Source: a bacterium
Lineage (GTDB): Bacteria; Planctomycetota; Planctomycetia; Pirellulales; Pirellulaceae
Reading direction: 5' to 3'
Length of the DNA stretch: 64,000 nt
Assembly: GCA_030430075.1 (NCBI GenBank)
Contig: JAUIGN010000039.1
Location: forward strand, 1-64,000
In this document: positions 54,025 to 63,011 of the stretch, piece after piece
Numbering within the stretch: the stretch's first letter is position 1
Layout of the letters: each line of letters begins with the position of its first letter
Made by a program: the position numbers and the translations under genes
Notes under the pieces: model-generated
Databases searched by the model: none
What the model was told of the DNA's origin: nothing
What the model saw: only the letters and a program-made list of their open reading frames with translations

Positions 54025-55347
54025 ATGACCGATCGTCACGTTCTTTCAGAGCCGATCGTCATCACGGGCATTGGAATGATCGCCTCGGTCGGCGACGACC
54101 GGGAGTCGGTCTGGCAGGCAGTCCGCGAGGGCCGCAGCAACTTTCGCTATTTACGGGGCATCCGCGGGATCGTGGACGATACGATTGTCGGCGCGACGGT
54201 CGATCTACCTCAGCGGTTGGACGGCCGGCTCAAGGTGCTGCCGCTGTGTGAAACGGCGGCGGCGGAAGCGATGGCGGACGCCGGCGTGGAGATGGCGAAT
54301 ATTGACGCAGACCGGTTTGGTTGCTCGATCGCCGGCCACATGGGCGACACGAGCTGGATTGACGAGCAGTTGGGAAAGCCGTTGCCGGAGCGTCGTCCCA
54401 ACTGGTGGGAGCAGTGGTTCCCCAACACGGCCTGCTCACTGATCGCCCGCAAGTACGGTCTGGGTGGCCCGCGCCTCTGCAATTCGACGGCCTGCTCAAC
54501 GTCGCTGATCAGCATCATGACGGCGGTCCGCGCGATTCGCGACCGACAATGCGACATCATGCTGGCCGGCGGAGCGGACGCATTGGACCCGATGTTCGTG
54601 GCCGGTTTTGACCGGATGCGGGTGCTGGCGAAGGATGACGATCCAAACCGGGCATGTCGTCCGTTTGACCAGACGCGGAAGGGGTTCGTCTTTGGCGAGG
54701 GCGCGGCGATATTTGTCATCGAGCGGCTCGGTCATGCCCTCCGTCGCGGGGCGACGATCTACGCGGAGGTCAAGTCGACCTCGGCGCTTGCCCAGGCCCA
54801 CCACGTCACGGGCGTGGATGCGGAGAGCGAGACGCTGGACTACTTGATTCGTTCGGCACTGAAGAAGGCCAACGTGCAACCGGAGGACATCGGTTACATC
54901 AATGCCCACGGGACGGGCACGGAGCAGAACGACGCGGCGGAAGCGGCCGGCATCCGGCGGGCGTTCGGTGACCTCACGGACGGCGTCTGCGTCAGCGCGA
55001 CGAAGTCGATCCTGGGTCACATGATCAACGCCGCCGGCGCCGCCGAACTTGCCATCACGACGTTAGGTTTGCGCGACGGCTTCGCACCTCCCACGCTCAA
55101 CCTGCACAACCCGGACCCGCTTTGCACGTTCGACTGTGTGCCCCGGACGGGCCGCACCAACCGCTACCAGCACGCGCTCAAGCTCTCGCTGGCGTTCGGC
55201 GGTCACTTGGTGGCGATGGTCCTCAGTCGCTGGAACGACGCCAATACCGGCTTCGCCTATCCGCCGACCTATGTGCCGGCCGTTACCGGCTCGAGCCACC
55301 AGACCGGTTATCCATCACCGAGCGTCGATTTACGGCGGAGCATGTGA
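54025..55347 (+). CDS. fabF: 3-oxoacyl-ACP synthase II-type ketosynthase
   Basis: 440 residues from ATG at 54025, with CAGGA seven bases upstream. It has the complete condensing-enzyme signature: nucleophile Cys157 in NSTACSTSLIS, His295 in YINAHGTGTEQND and His332 in KSILGHMINAAGA, plus the FGEGAA motif. No ACP, reductase or malonyl-transferase gene is adjacent, so a house-keeping or specialised role cannot be separated; the gene symbol is by family only. The last 40 bases overlap the 3' end of uvrC on the other strand. Confidence 0.9.
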   Translation: MTDRHVLSEPIVITGIGMIASVGDDRESVWQAVREGRSNFRYLRGIRGIVDDTIVGATVDLPQRLDGRLKVLPLCETAAAEAMADAGVEMANIDADRFGCSIAGHMGDTSWIDEQLGKPLPERRPNWWEQWFPNTACSLIARKYGLGGPRLCNSTACSTSLISIMTAVRAIRDRQCDIMLAGGADALDPMFVAGFDRMRVLAKDDDPNRACRPFDQTRKGFVFGEGAAIFVIERLGHALRRGATIYAEVKSTSALAQAHHVTGVDAESETLDYLIRSALKKANVQPEDIGYINAHGTGTEQNDAAEAAGIRRAFGDLTDGVCVSATKSILGHMINAAGAAELAITTLGLRDGFAPPTLNLHNPDPLCTFDCVPRTGRTNRYQHALKLSLAFGGHLVAMVLSRWNDANTGFAYPPTYVPAVTGSSHQTGYPSPSVDLRRSM

Positions 55348-56828
55348 TGATAGTGCTGCGCGAAGCGGTGGGACTCGTCCCGCACGTATTGCAGCAGCCG
55401 CAACGCGAAGGAATTGCGTCCCAACCTCAACGGGTCGCTCTCGCCCGGCAGAAAGATCTCTTCGTCCCGTTTGGCCAATGAGATCATCGTGGGACGCGGA
55501 ATTTGTTGATCGCGAAACGCGGCCAGCGCGGCATTCAGTTGCCCTTTGCCGCCGTCGATCAGCAACAGGTCCGGATAGACTTCGGCCTGGTCGTACAGCT
55601 TGCGATACCTTCGCGAGACAACTTCATGAATGCTGCGAAAGTCATCGACTCCTTTGACCTGGCGAATCTTGTAGCGGCGATACCCGGGTTTGAACGGCAT
55701 CCCGTCAATGAACTGCACAACGCTGGCCACCGTCTCGCCGCCGCCCAGGTGGGCAATATCAATGCCCTCGATCGTCCGCGGCGTTTCCGTCAGCTTGAGC
55801 ACCTGTCGCAATCCGCTCAGCCCCTTCTTGGGATCGATGAAGAAGACTTCAGGCTGGGCGTGCGTATCGAGCTCGCCCCGCTGATCGAGCGTCTCCAGCA
55901 TGCGAATCTCGTCGCGGAGCCGGGCGGCCGATTCGAAGTCGAGTTGCCTGGCAGCCTCTTGCATGTCGCCCCGCATTTGGTTCAGCAGGTTCGTCTTCTT
56001 TCCCTCCAGGAACATTTGCAGGCGGCGGATGTCGCGTCGATATGCCTCCTTGTCGATCCGCAGGTTGCAAGGCGCCGTGCACTGGTTGATGCTGGCCAGG
56101 AGGCAGGGGCGGAACCACTGCCAGCGCTCGTCATTCTCCTCGATGTCCAGCGAGCAAGTGCGGAATTTGAAAATCCGCTGGAGAACCTGGACCGCGCCGC
56201 GGAGATCGCCGACATTGGCGAATGGTCCGTATAATTTGACCCCTTTCTGCCGTGGCTCGCGCGTCACTTCAACGCGGGGAAAATCTTCGCGCGTGGTGAT
56301 CATCAAGTAGGGGAACGTCTTGTCGTCCTTGAGCTCCTTGTTGTATTTCGGCTGGACGTCTTTGACGAGCCTTGATTCAACCAGCAGCGCGTCGACTTCG
56401 CTTTCGCAGGCGATGTAGTCCGCGTCACAGATTTCGCGAACCCAATCGGCCGTCCGTCGCTCCTGCTCTGCTCCTTTCAAGAAGTAACTGCCGGCCCGCG
56501 AGCGGAGGTTCTTCGCCTTGCCCACATAGATAACGCGACCCGCCGCATCCTTCAGCAGATAGACGCCCGGTTCGGTCGGAAAGCGGCGCACCTTGGCTGC
56601 CGCCTCGTCGAAGCCCAACCGGTGATCGTCCGCCGAGTCCGGCACGGCGGCCTCGCCGGTTCCGATGTCCGCAGCGGCCATCTCGGGATCCCCAGCGGCA
56701 TCCGCGTCGCTCGTTTCCCCTTGATCGGCACCGGCCCCTGCGTCGTTGGACGAATGTGGACCGCTCTGGGCCGGTTCGTCGGGCGCGGCGCCCTTCGCAG
56801 GCGGATCGTATTCGATCTCGTCGGACAT
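55308..56828 (-). CDS. uvrC: UvrC excinuclease subunit lacking the C-terminal HhH domain
   Basis: 506 residues from ATG at 56828, with AAGGACGG upstream; the frame to 56897 overlaps the preceding gene. An acidic Ala/Asp-rich extension (1-75) precedes the GIY-YIG nuclease (PGVYLLKDAAGRVIYVGKAK, about 88-165). A CX3C region (FRPCLLASINQCTAPCNL), the UVR motif (ARQLDFESAARLRDEIRML) and the RNase H-like nuclease follow. Its DDH triad is apparent in IEGIDIAHL, LLIDGGKGQL and RDESHRFA. The protein ends 20 residues after that His region. The tandem helix-hairpin-helix domain of typical ~600-residue UvrC is absent. It cuts DNA on both sides of lesions with UvrA and UvrB. Confidence 0.92.
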   Translation of the reverse strand: MSDEIEYDPPAKGAAPDEPAQSGPHSSNDAGAGADQGETSDADAAGDPEMAAADIGTGEAAVPDSADDHRLGFDEAAAKVRRFPTEPGVYLLKDAAGRVIYVGKAKNLRSRAGSYFLKGAEQERRTADWVREICDADYIACESEVDALLVESRLVKDVQPKYNKELKDDKTFPYLMITTREDFPRVEVTREPRQKGVKLYGPFANVGDLRGAVQVLQRIFKFRTCSLDIEENDERWQWFRPCLLASINQCTAPCNLRIDKEAYRRDIRRLQMFLEGKKTNLLNQMRGDMQEAARQLDFESAARLRDEIRMLETLDQRGELDTHAQPEVFFIDPKKGLSGLRQVLKLTETPRTIEGIDIAHLGGGETVASVVQFIDGMPFKPGYRRYKIRQVKGVDDFRSIHEVVSRRYRKLYDQAEVYPDLLLIDGGKGQLNAALAAFRDQQIPRPTMISLAKRDEEIFLPGESDPLRLGRNSFALRLLQYVRDESHRFAQHYHHMLRRKSTLGDG

Positions 56829-56881
56829 GGACACCGTCCTTCTCCTGCTCACCGCCGACACCGGCAGCAGTTGCCGTCGGG

Positions 56882-59800
56882 CTACTCGTCGGAGCACTCG
56901 TCTAGCTGCGCCTGGATCTCTTCGTAGCTCAGGCGAATCGGCGGCACGGAAACACGCAATTCGTCGTAGTCATCACGTTCCCAGTGGGGCAGCCGCACGC
57001 GTTCGACTTCGTCCTCAAGGGCGACCAACCAGGCCGGTACGTCGAATCCGACACCGGACGGGACCAACGTGAGAAACTCCGTTTCGTGCCGCAGCGCCGA
57101 AAATGACTCGCCGCCGTCTGCGCCGCGCGCCTCGTGCATGGCGGGCTCGACAAGGGCACACAGCCGGTCGATGGTCAGCGCCCGCACAAACCGCTCGCCG
57201 ATCCGATCCGCGATTGACGGCATCTGCATCGCATACTTTTGCTGCAGGTCGGTCAGTTTTCTTTCGTACTTGTCCGCTTCCACGCTGATCCGTTCGCGGA
57301 GTGCGCGGCGCCACATCTGGGCGGCCCGCTGATGACCGTTGCGGACCAGAATATGGTGTGCCAAGACGACCGGTTTGAGATTCCAGCAAACGCGGTCGTA
57401 ACGTGCGCGGAGGCGGAGGAAGTCCAAGAGCGTGTAGACCAGCTCGCCGCGATCCGACTGTGTGGTTGTGCTGTTGTAGTCGCGGTATTCACTATAGTTC
57501 TCGACGATCGCCTCCAGGACGAGCATCAGGTGGTCGGCCGCCTCCGCCAGCGGGATCGCGCCGTCCAGTTCGTCGAGGAGCCGATTCTGCACCCCCTGCG
57601 GACAACCCTGCTTGAGCTGCGACAACCAGCTTGCGGCACCTTGGTGCAGGATCGCCCGCACGTTCCCCAGGTTGAGGAATCGCTGCGTGAAGAGGTCCGC
57701 ACCGTAGCGTTCGATGAACTTGACCAACCGCTCCCACGCTTTCTTGTCCTTGACTTTCTCCATCACGGACAAGCGAAGCGTCCGGCTGTGGGCCAGCCAA
57801 TTCACCAACAGGCTCTCGGTCAATTGCTCCAGGAGGGCAACCAACTGGGCGTTGGCCGGGTGGTCGGCATCATCCACCCCCTCCCATGACTCGGCCGATC
57901 CGACCACGCATTCGACCAGGGCCTTGTATCCAATCTTGAAGAGTTCGTCGAATTCCGTAACCGCGCCCGGCCCCACCGGATTGTTGCGCTCCATCTCCCG
58001 CGCCATCTCCATGATCTGACGCGCTTCCACGATCAGCCCCAACCGGGGCAGGCATTTTTGCAGGTCCTGGATCCCCCGTTGGCGGACCCGAACGGAAACG
58101 ATCGTTTGCGGGTCACCCGCCTTGCCCAACGGCACGTACAGCAGAGGCGCGTCGGCCAGCACGTCAATCAAGTCGTTGTTCCGCCGGCGAAGCGCGTCGG
58201 TATCGCGTGCCAGGACCGCCGCGAACGTGGCGATGACCAGTTGTTCTTCCAGGCGTTCCGAACCGTCGCTGTCTGGCCCCGCGGTACCGCCGCCGCGACC
58301 TTCCAGCACGGGGGATGGCTGTTCGGCCAACTGGGCGGCAGCCAACAACCGGGACGCCACCGCCATTTCGACGCAGGTCTCGATGATGCGTTCCAGCAAC
58401 GACTCTTTGACGACCCGGCGGCGATCGAATTCCAGCATCGAGTCATGGTCACCCAGCGGCGTGGGAATCTGGTAGGCGTGCACGTCGTTCAGCAGGCGGG
58501 TCAGGCCGGCCCGATTGCGGTCGGCGTATTCGGACCACACCTGCAGCGCCTGGCGGCGGCCGTCGGCCACCGGCCCCTCGTCGGCCACGCGGGTCAGCGC
58601 CGCGATCCTCCACAGACGAGCCAGCGTGCCTTGGAAGGCCAGATGTTCGTCGAGCCGCTGCGATTCCTGGGCGAGTTGATCGGCGGCATAGGGATCTTCC
58701 GATCCCAACAACTCGCCTTCAACGCCGTCGTTTGTGCTGTCCACATAAACGAAATCTTCGTACGCCGCGTCGAACAGACCGTCGCCATCGCCGTCTTCGG
58801 TGTCGTCGCCGTCGTTTTCCAGATCGTCCTCATCGTCGCGGGGTCGAGCAAGCACTCCGACGTCGAACTGGGGAACGTTCCAGAGCTCTTCGGCATTTGC
58901 TTCCAGATAGTCGAAGCTCTTTTGGATCCGCTGCCAGGTCGGCAGGTCGATCCCGCCGCAGGGACGGCTATGTGTCTCGCGAACCTCGACAATCCACCGC
59001 TCGATCAAACGGTGAAACGAGTTACCTCCCTGCTCCAGCCCCACATTCGCGGACTCGCTCAACCAGTGCACCAACAACCCCATGCTGGCAACGTAGTCGT
59101 GTTGCTCGAGGAGGGCTTCGATGACCAGCGCATAACCGCGGGGAGAATCAAACAGCTCGGCATGCGGGGCCCAGAATCCAATGGCTCCGGCGGCGGCACC
59201 GTCCTCATGCCAGAGACGAATCGCCCGCGCTACGTGCTCGGCCGCATGAAAAGCGACGGTAGCATCGACCGCCTCGACCTGCGAAACCTCGTGGGCCGCG
59301 TACTGGTACCACCAGTCGACCAAGTCACGAAACTCGTGCTCCAGCTTGTTCCGCAGCGGTTCGTCGTCACCCTTGGCGGCCAGACTCCAGGCCCGCGCAT
59401 AGAGCACAAAAATCTGTTCCATCAAGTCGACCAATTCGTCCGCCCGATGGTCGTGGACGCTGTTCTCCAATGCGGGAAACAGACTGAATTGGGCATCAAA
59501 CCCCAGCAGGTTCCAGGGGTCGATGACCGCCCCGCACTGGATGCCGCAATGCAAGGCATCAATCACCTCGCGCAACAAGCTGACCGCGGCAGTGATGTCC
59601 TCCTGGTCGAGCACATGGTCGGTTTCTGTCAGCTTGCAGTCGATCTGGCAGAGGATCCGAGCCGACACGGTGGGGACCACAAGGGCTTCGTCCGCGGCGG
59701 CTTCCGGATACCCCATCCTCGCGAAGATCTTGGCCAACTGGACGTGCTCGAGTTGTGACGCGCGGCGGCGGGCGAGCTGCGAGTTCAGGTGCTGCCGTGC

Positions 59801-60868
59801 CCTGGCGAACGGTTGCCGCATCTCCGCCTCTTCCGTCCGGAGGCGGGACTGGTGCGGCTCACCCAACCGACCGATCAACCGCTCGTAAAAGGCGTCGCGA
59901 TACCTGGCGATCTCCGGCAACAGGGTTGAAAGCGTGGTGTCGGAGTCGTGCGTATCCGGCCCCGCCCCGCAGACGCCGGTCGACATCAAGATCGTCCCGG
60001 CCAGCACGGCCGCGGCCTCGAAACGAATCTCTTCGAGCGGCAGATCGGGCGGCTCGTCGACTCGCTCCATCAGCGCGTCGAGCGTCACTTGCTGGACGAC
60101 AAACCTCCGATAGCGCCCCTGGTTGTCGATGGCGTGCGGATCCCACATCCCGAAGTGGTGGTTGGGTCGCTTGTTGGCCGGATGATCGAAATCGTAGGCC
60201 CGTGGATCGAACGCCAACTCGTCCAGCAATTCGGGATCGAAACAGGCTTGCCGCAACAGGTCATCATCCGTCTCCCGAAGCAACTCCAGCGCCAGCTCGA
60301 CCACCTCCTGGTACCGCCCGGTGACCACGCCCGCGCCGCGCAGGTAGAGCGGCATTGGCCGCACCCACTCGTGCAGGTAAGGCTCGATCTTCTTGTTTTC
60401 CAGGACCGCCACCGGACGAAATCCGATGAAATCGTTGAGCCGAATGATGACCTGGCGAACAAATTCCGGCGACGCCTCCGCAGGCAGGCCCTGCTGAAGC
60501 GTGGCTTGACAAACGCGCGCGAAAAAGAACGGATTGGAGAGCAACTCGGGCGGCTGATGAAAGAGCACGTCCCGGTGAAACTCCAGGTAGCCGGGCAGAA
60601 TCCGGTCACAAACCGTCGTCAAGACGAATTCTGCCTGGCCGGCATCGGCGAACGAATCCTTCGTCCCCGCCAGCTCGACCAGCTTGGCCTGGAGGAATTC
60701 ACCGGCAATCCGCCAGGCCGGCCGCTCCGGTTCGGGGACGAAGTTCGGCCAGAGCTGATTCAGGTTGAGCTCAAAGGCGGGATCGGCCAGGCCCGAAGAG
60801 AAATTCAGATAGCCTAGAACCTGATCCAGCGACTTTTTGTCTTCTGGTCCTAAGGCGTGATTCTCCAT
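56882..60868 (-). CDS. Large cytoplasmic protein of unknown function
   Basis: 1,328 residues from ATG at 60868, with GGGAG seven bases upstream. It has no signal peptide or membrane segment and is mostly alpha-helical and acidic. A highly acidic segment lies near residues 672-700 (DDEDDLENDGDDTEDGDGDG). The C-terminal ~350 residues (from about FIERYGADLFTQRFLNLGNV) are the most conserved-looking. No nucleotide-binding, nuclease or repeat motif was recognised. It lies 53 bases upstream of uvrC on the same strand and may share its operon, so a DNA-damage link is possible but unproven. Confidence 0.8.
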   Translation of the reverse strand: MENHALGPEDKKSLDQVLGYLNFSSGLADPAFELNLNQLWPNFVPEPERPAWRIAGEFLQAKLVELAGTKDSFADAGQAEFVLTTVCDRILPGYLEFHRDVLFHQPPELLSNPFFFARVCQATLQQGLPAEASPEFVRQVIIRLNDFIGFRPVAVLENKKIEPYLHEWVRPMPLYLRGAGVVTGRYQEVVELALELLRETDDDLLRQACFDPELLDELAFDPRAYDFDHPANKRPNHHFGMWDPHAIDNQGRYRRFVVQQVTLDALMERVDEPPDLPLEEIRFEAAAVLAGTILMSTGVCGAGPDTHDSDTTLSTLLPEIARYRDAFYERLIGRLGEPHQSRLRTEEAEMRQPFARARQHLNSQLARRRASQLEHVQLAKIFARMGYPEAAADEALVVPTVSARILCQIDCKLTETDHVLDQEDITAAVSLLREVIDALHCGIQCGAVIDPWNLLGFDAQFSLFPALENSVHDHRADELVDLMEQIFVLYARAWSLAAKGDDEPLRNKLEHEFRDLVDWWYQYAAHEVSQVEAVDATVAFHAAEHVARAIRLWHEDGAAAGAIGFWAPHAELFDSPRGYALVIEALLEQHDYVASMGLLVHWLSESANVGLEQGGNSFHRLIERWIVEVRETHSRPCGGIDLPTWQRIQKSFDYLEANAEELWNVPQFDVGVLARPRDDEDDLENDGDDTEDGDGDGLFDAAYEDFVYVDSTNDGVEGELLGSEDPYAADQLAQESQRLDEHLAFQGTLARLWRIAALTRVADEGPVADGRRQALQVWSEYADRNRAGLTRLLNDVHAYQIPTPLGDHDSMLEFDRRRVVKESLLERIIETCVEMAVASRLLAAAQLAEQPSPVLEGRGGGTAGPDSDGSERLEEQLVIATFAAVLARDTDALRRRNNDLIDVLADAPLLYVPLGKAGDPQTIVSVRVRQRGIQDLQKCLPRLGLIVEARQIMEMAREMERNNPVGPGAVTEFDELFKIGYKALVECVVGSAESWEGVDDADHPANAQLVALLEQLTESLLVNWLAHSRTLRLSVMEKVKDKKAWERLVKFIERYGADLFTQRFLNLGNVRAILHQGAASWLSQLKQGCPQGVQNRLLDELDGAIPLAEAADHLMLVLEAIVENYSEYRDYNSTTTQSDRGELVYTLLDFLRLRARYDRVCWNLKPVVLAHHILVRNGHQRAAQMWRRALRERISVEADKYERKLTDLQQKYAMQMPSIADRIGERFVRALTIDRLCALVEPAMHEARGADGGESFSALRHETEFLTLVPSGVGFDVPAWLVALEDEVERVRLPHWERDDYDELRVSVPPIRLSYEEIQAQLDECSDE

Positions 60869-61258
60869 CTTCGACTCCCGACGTTTTTCACGATCTTGGT
60901 TGTCATCGTAGGGCGCGCAAGGGAGAAGGTCTAGGCGGGGCAAGCCGGCCTGCCCACGCTCGCCTAATTCCATACGAGGTAACGCCTTGTGGAATCCAGC
61001 CGGAAGCCGGTCCGAACGTCCGCCGGTTGGCCCGGCAGGCGGCCCGCCGATTCATGCCGGCTCCCCGTTGGACGGCCCCGACGGTCCCCGTTCGATCGAC
61101 CCGCCGCATGGTGCGGCGCAGGCCCGTTGAAAACGGCGCAAGTCGCACCCTGACAGGTGTTTTTGCCGACATATCAGGCTTTAGAACGTGATTTTTCCCA
61201 AACCGCCGACTAAGATCTAGTAGGAAAGAACCCGCTCCAAAAATCGCAGGATGTCCTC
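60869..61258. other. Divergent intergenic region
   Basis: 390 bases between the 1,328-residue protein gene (minus) and the propeller gene (plus). The sequence is GC-rich near 60960-61130 and more A/T-rich toward 61180-61230, where the plus-strand promoter is likely. No RNA gene was recognised. Confidence 0.4.
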
Positions 61259-62761
61259 ATGTCGCGATGTGCCGCCTTGCTGATCCTCTTCGCCGCCCTG
61301 CTCGTCCCTACCGCTGGCCAGGCGCAACGCCGTTCTTCACGGAGCGGTTTGATTCGTGAAGACGTCGCGAACCGCGTCGGATTGACCCGGAGCTGGTTCA
61401 CTCGGGTGCAACTTGACAGTGCCCGCAGTCGCGTCGCCCACGTCCGGCAACATGTCAGCTCGACCAACGCCTTCTCCGCCTGGGAAGTCACCCACGACCG
61501 CGGGAAGCTGATTTATACCGAGCGTGACCTGGACGATTTCGGCGAGGAACTCGGCAAGGAAAAAGCGGAGAAGTTGGCCCGCGAGAAGGTCGAATCGTTA
61601 CAGTTGGCCAATCTCAATCCAAAGATTACGGCCCAGGTGATTCCGGAAGTCACGATCTACGTCATGACGGACGGCGGTGTCGTCCATGCGATCGACGCGC
61701 AGACGGGCCGGACGCGTTGGTTTACCCGTGTGGGGAATCCTGACTACCCGGTGGAAGCCACCGGTGCCAACGACCAATACGTGGCCGTCCTGAACGGCTC
61801 GACACTGTTTGTGCTCGACCAGGAAAAAGGCGAGATTGCCTGGCGGCGCCAAGTGATTGGCGCCCCGGGCGCCGGTCCGGTGGTCACCGATCGGATGGTG
61901 TTCGTTCCCATGGCCAGCGGATCGGTTGAAGGCTACCAGTTGGAAGACCATCGCCAGGTCCCCTGGGTTTACCGCTCTCACGGCCGAGCTGTCGTGCAAC
62001 CGATTTGGACCGGTTACAGCGTCGCCTGGCCAACCGACCGAGGCCATCTGTACGTCGCCGAGGGCAACAACGCGGCGATCCAATTCCGCCTGGAGGCAAG
62101 CAAGCCTATCGTCTCGCAAGCTGCCAGGCTCGCTCCCTCCCGGATTGTGGTGGCATCCATCGACGGCTACGTGTACTGCCTCCACGAGCAGAGCGGCAAC
62201 TTGATCTGGCGGTTTTCGACTGGCGAGCCGATCGTCCGTGCGCCGGTAGTCGTGGGTGATCACGTCTACGTGGTGACCGATGAAAACAGTCTCTTTCGTC
62301 TCTCCACCGCAAATGGCCTGGACGATTGGAGCACGACCGGCGTCAGCGGCATTCTTTCGGTCAGCAAGAACCGGATCTACTGCGTCGGTCGCGTCGGCCG
62401 GATGGTGATCCTGGATCGCGATTCCGGCAGCCAGTTGGCGACCATCCCGACCGAAACCCTGGACGTGCAGTTCTTCAACACGTCGACCGATCGCATCGTG
62501 CTGGGAACCAGCGAAGGGATAATCCAATGCCTGCACGAATTCCAAAACCATTGGCCGCTGATCCATGCGCCCCTGGAAGAAGCGCCTGCCGATGACAAGA
62601 AGGCCAAGCCTGCAGCGGCTGCACCTGCGGCCGCGGCACCGGCGGCCGACCCCAATCCCTTCGGCACCGACCCGTTTGGTGGCGGCGGTACTCCGGCCAC
62701 CGAACCGCCTGCTGCGGGTGGCGGCACCGACCCGTTTGGCACGGATCCCTTCGGCAGCTAA
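61259..62761 (+). CDS. BamB-like PQQ beta-propeller protein with DPF-repeat tail
   Basis: 500 residues with a Sec signal (ALLILFAALLVPTAGQAQ). Propeller blades with W-type motifs span about 110-430: VHAIDAQTGRTRWFTRVG, LFVLDQEKGEIAWRR, VYCLHEQSGNLIWRFS, MVILDRDSGSQLAT. The last ~65 residues are an Ala/Pro-rich linker with DPNPFGTDPFGGG and TDPFGTDPFGS repeats. The propeller is likely periplasmic and non-enzymatic. The Asn/Asp-Pro-Phe-Gly repeats resemble short binding motifs, but their partner is unknown. Confidence 0.85.
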   Translation: MSRCAALLILFAALLVPTAGQAQRRSSRSGLIREDVANRVGLTRSWFTRVQLDSARSRVAHVRQHVSSTNAFSAWEVTHDRGKLIYTERDLDDFGEELGKEKAEKLAREKVESLQLANLNPKITAQVIPEVTIYVMTDGGVVHAIDAQTGRTRWFTRVGNPDYPVEATGANDQYVAVLNGSTLFVLDQEKGEIAWRRQVIGAPGAGPVVTDRMVFVPMASGSVEGYQLEDHRQVPWVYRSHGRAVVQPIWTGYSVAWPTDRGHLYVAEGNNAAIQFRLEASKPIVSQAARLAPSRIVVASIDGYVYCLHEQSGNLIWRFSTGEPIVRAPVVVGDHVYVVTDENSLFRLSTANGLDDWSTTGVSGILSVSKNRIYCVGRVGRMVILDRDSGSQLATIPTETLDVQFFNTSTDRIVLGTSEGIIQCLHEFQNHWPLIHAPLEEAPADDKKAKPAAAAPAAAAPAADPNPFGTDPFGGGGTPATEPPAAGGGTDPFGTDPFGS

Positions 62762-63011
62762 GCCAACGACCGTGCGTCGCCTGGCAGGAATACCGTTCGA
62801 TCGGATTCCGCACTTCCGTAAGTCATGCTTTGCACGGCGTTCCACGCTGCCCAACTTCCCTTGCCGCAATGCGGTTCGATCGCATTTCGTAGGCCGTCGT
62901 TTACCCATGGATGGTAGCGGGAAAACCGCGGATGCCTGGTAGAATCACCAACGTTGGTCAAGCGACACGGTGCGGATGCAATCGCCGGATACGAGCTGAC
63001 CACGAACCGGG

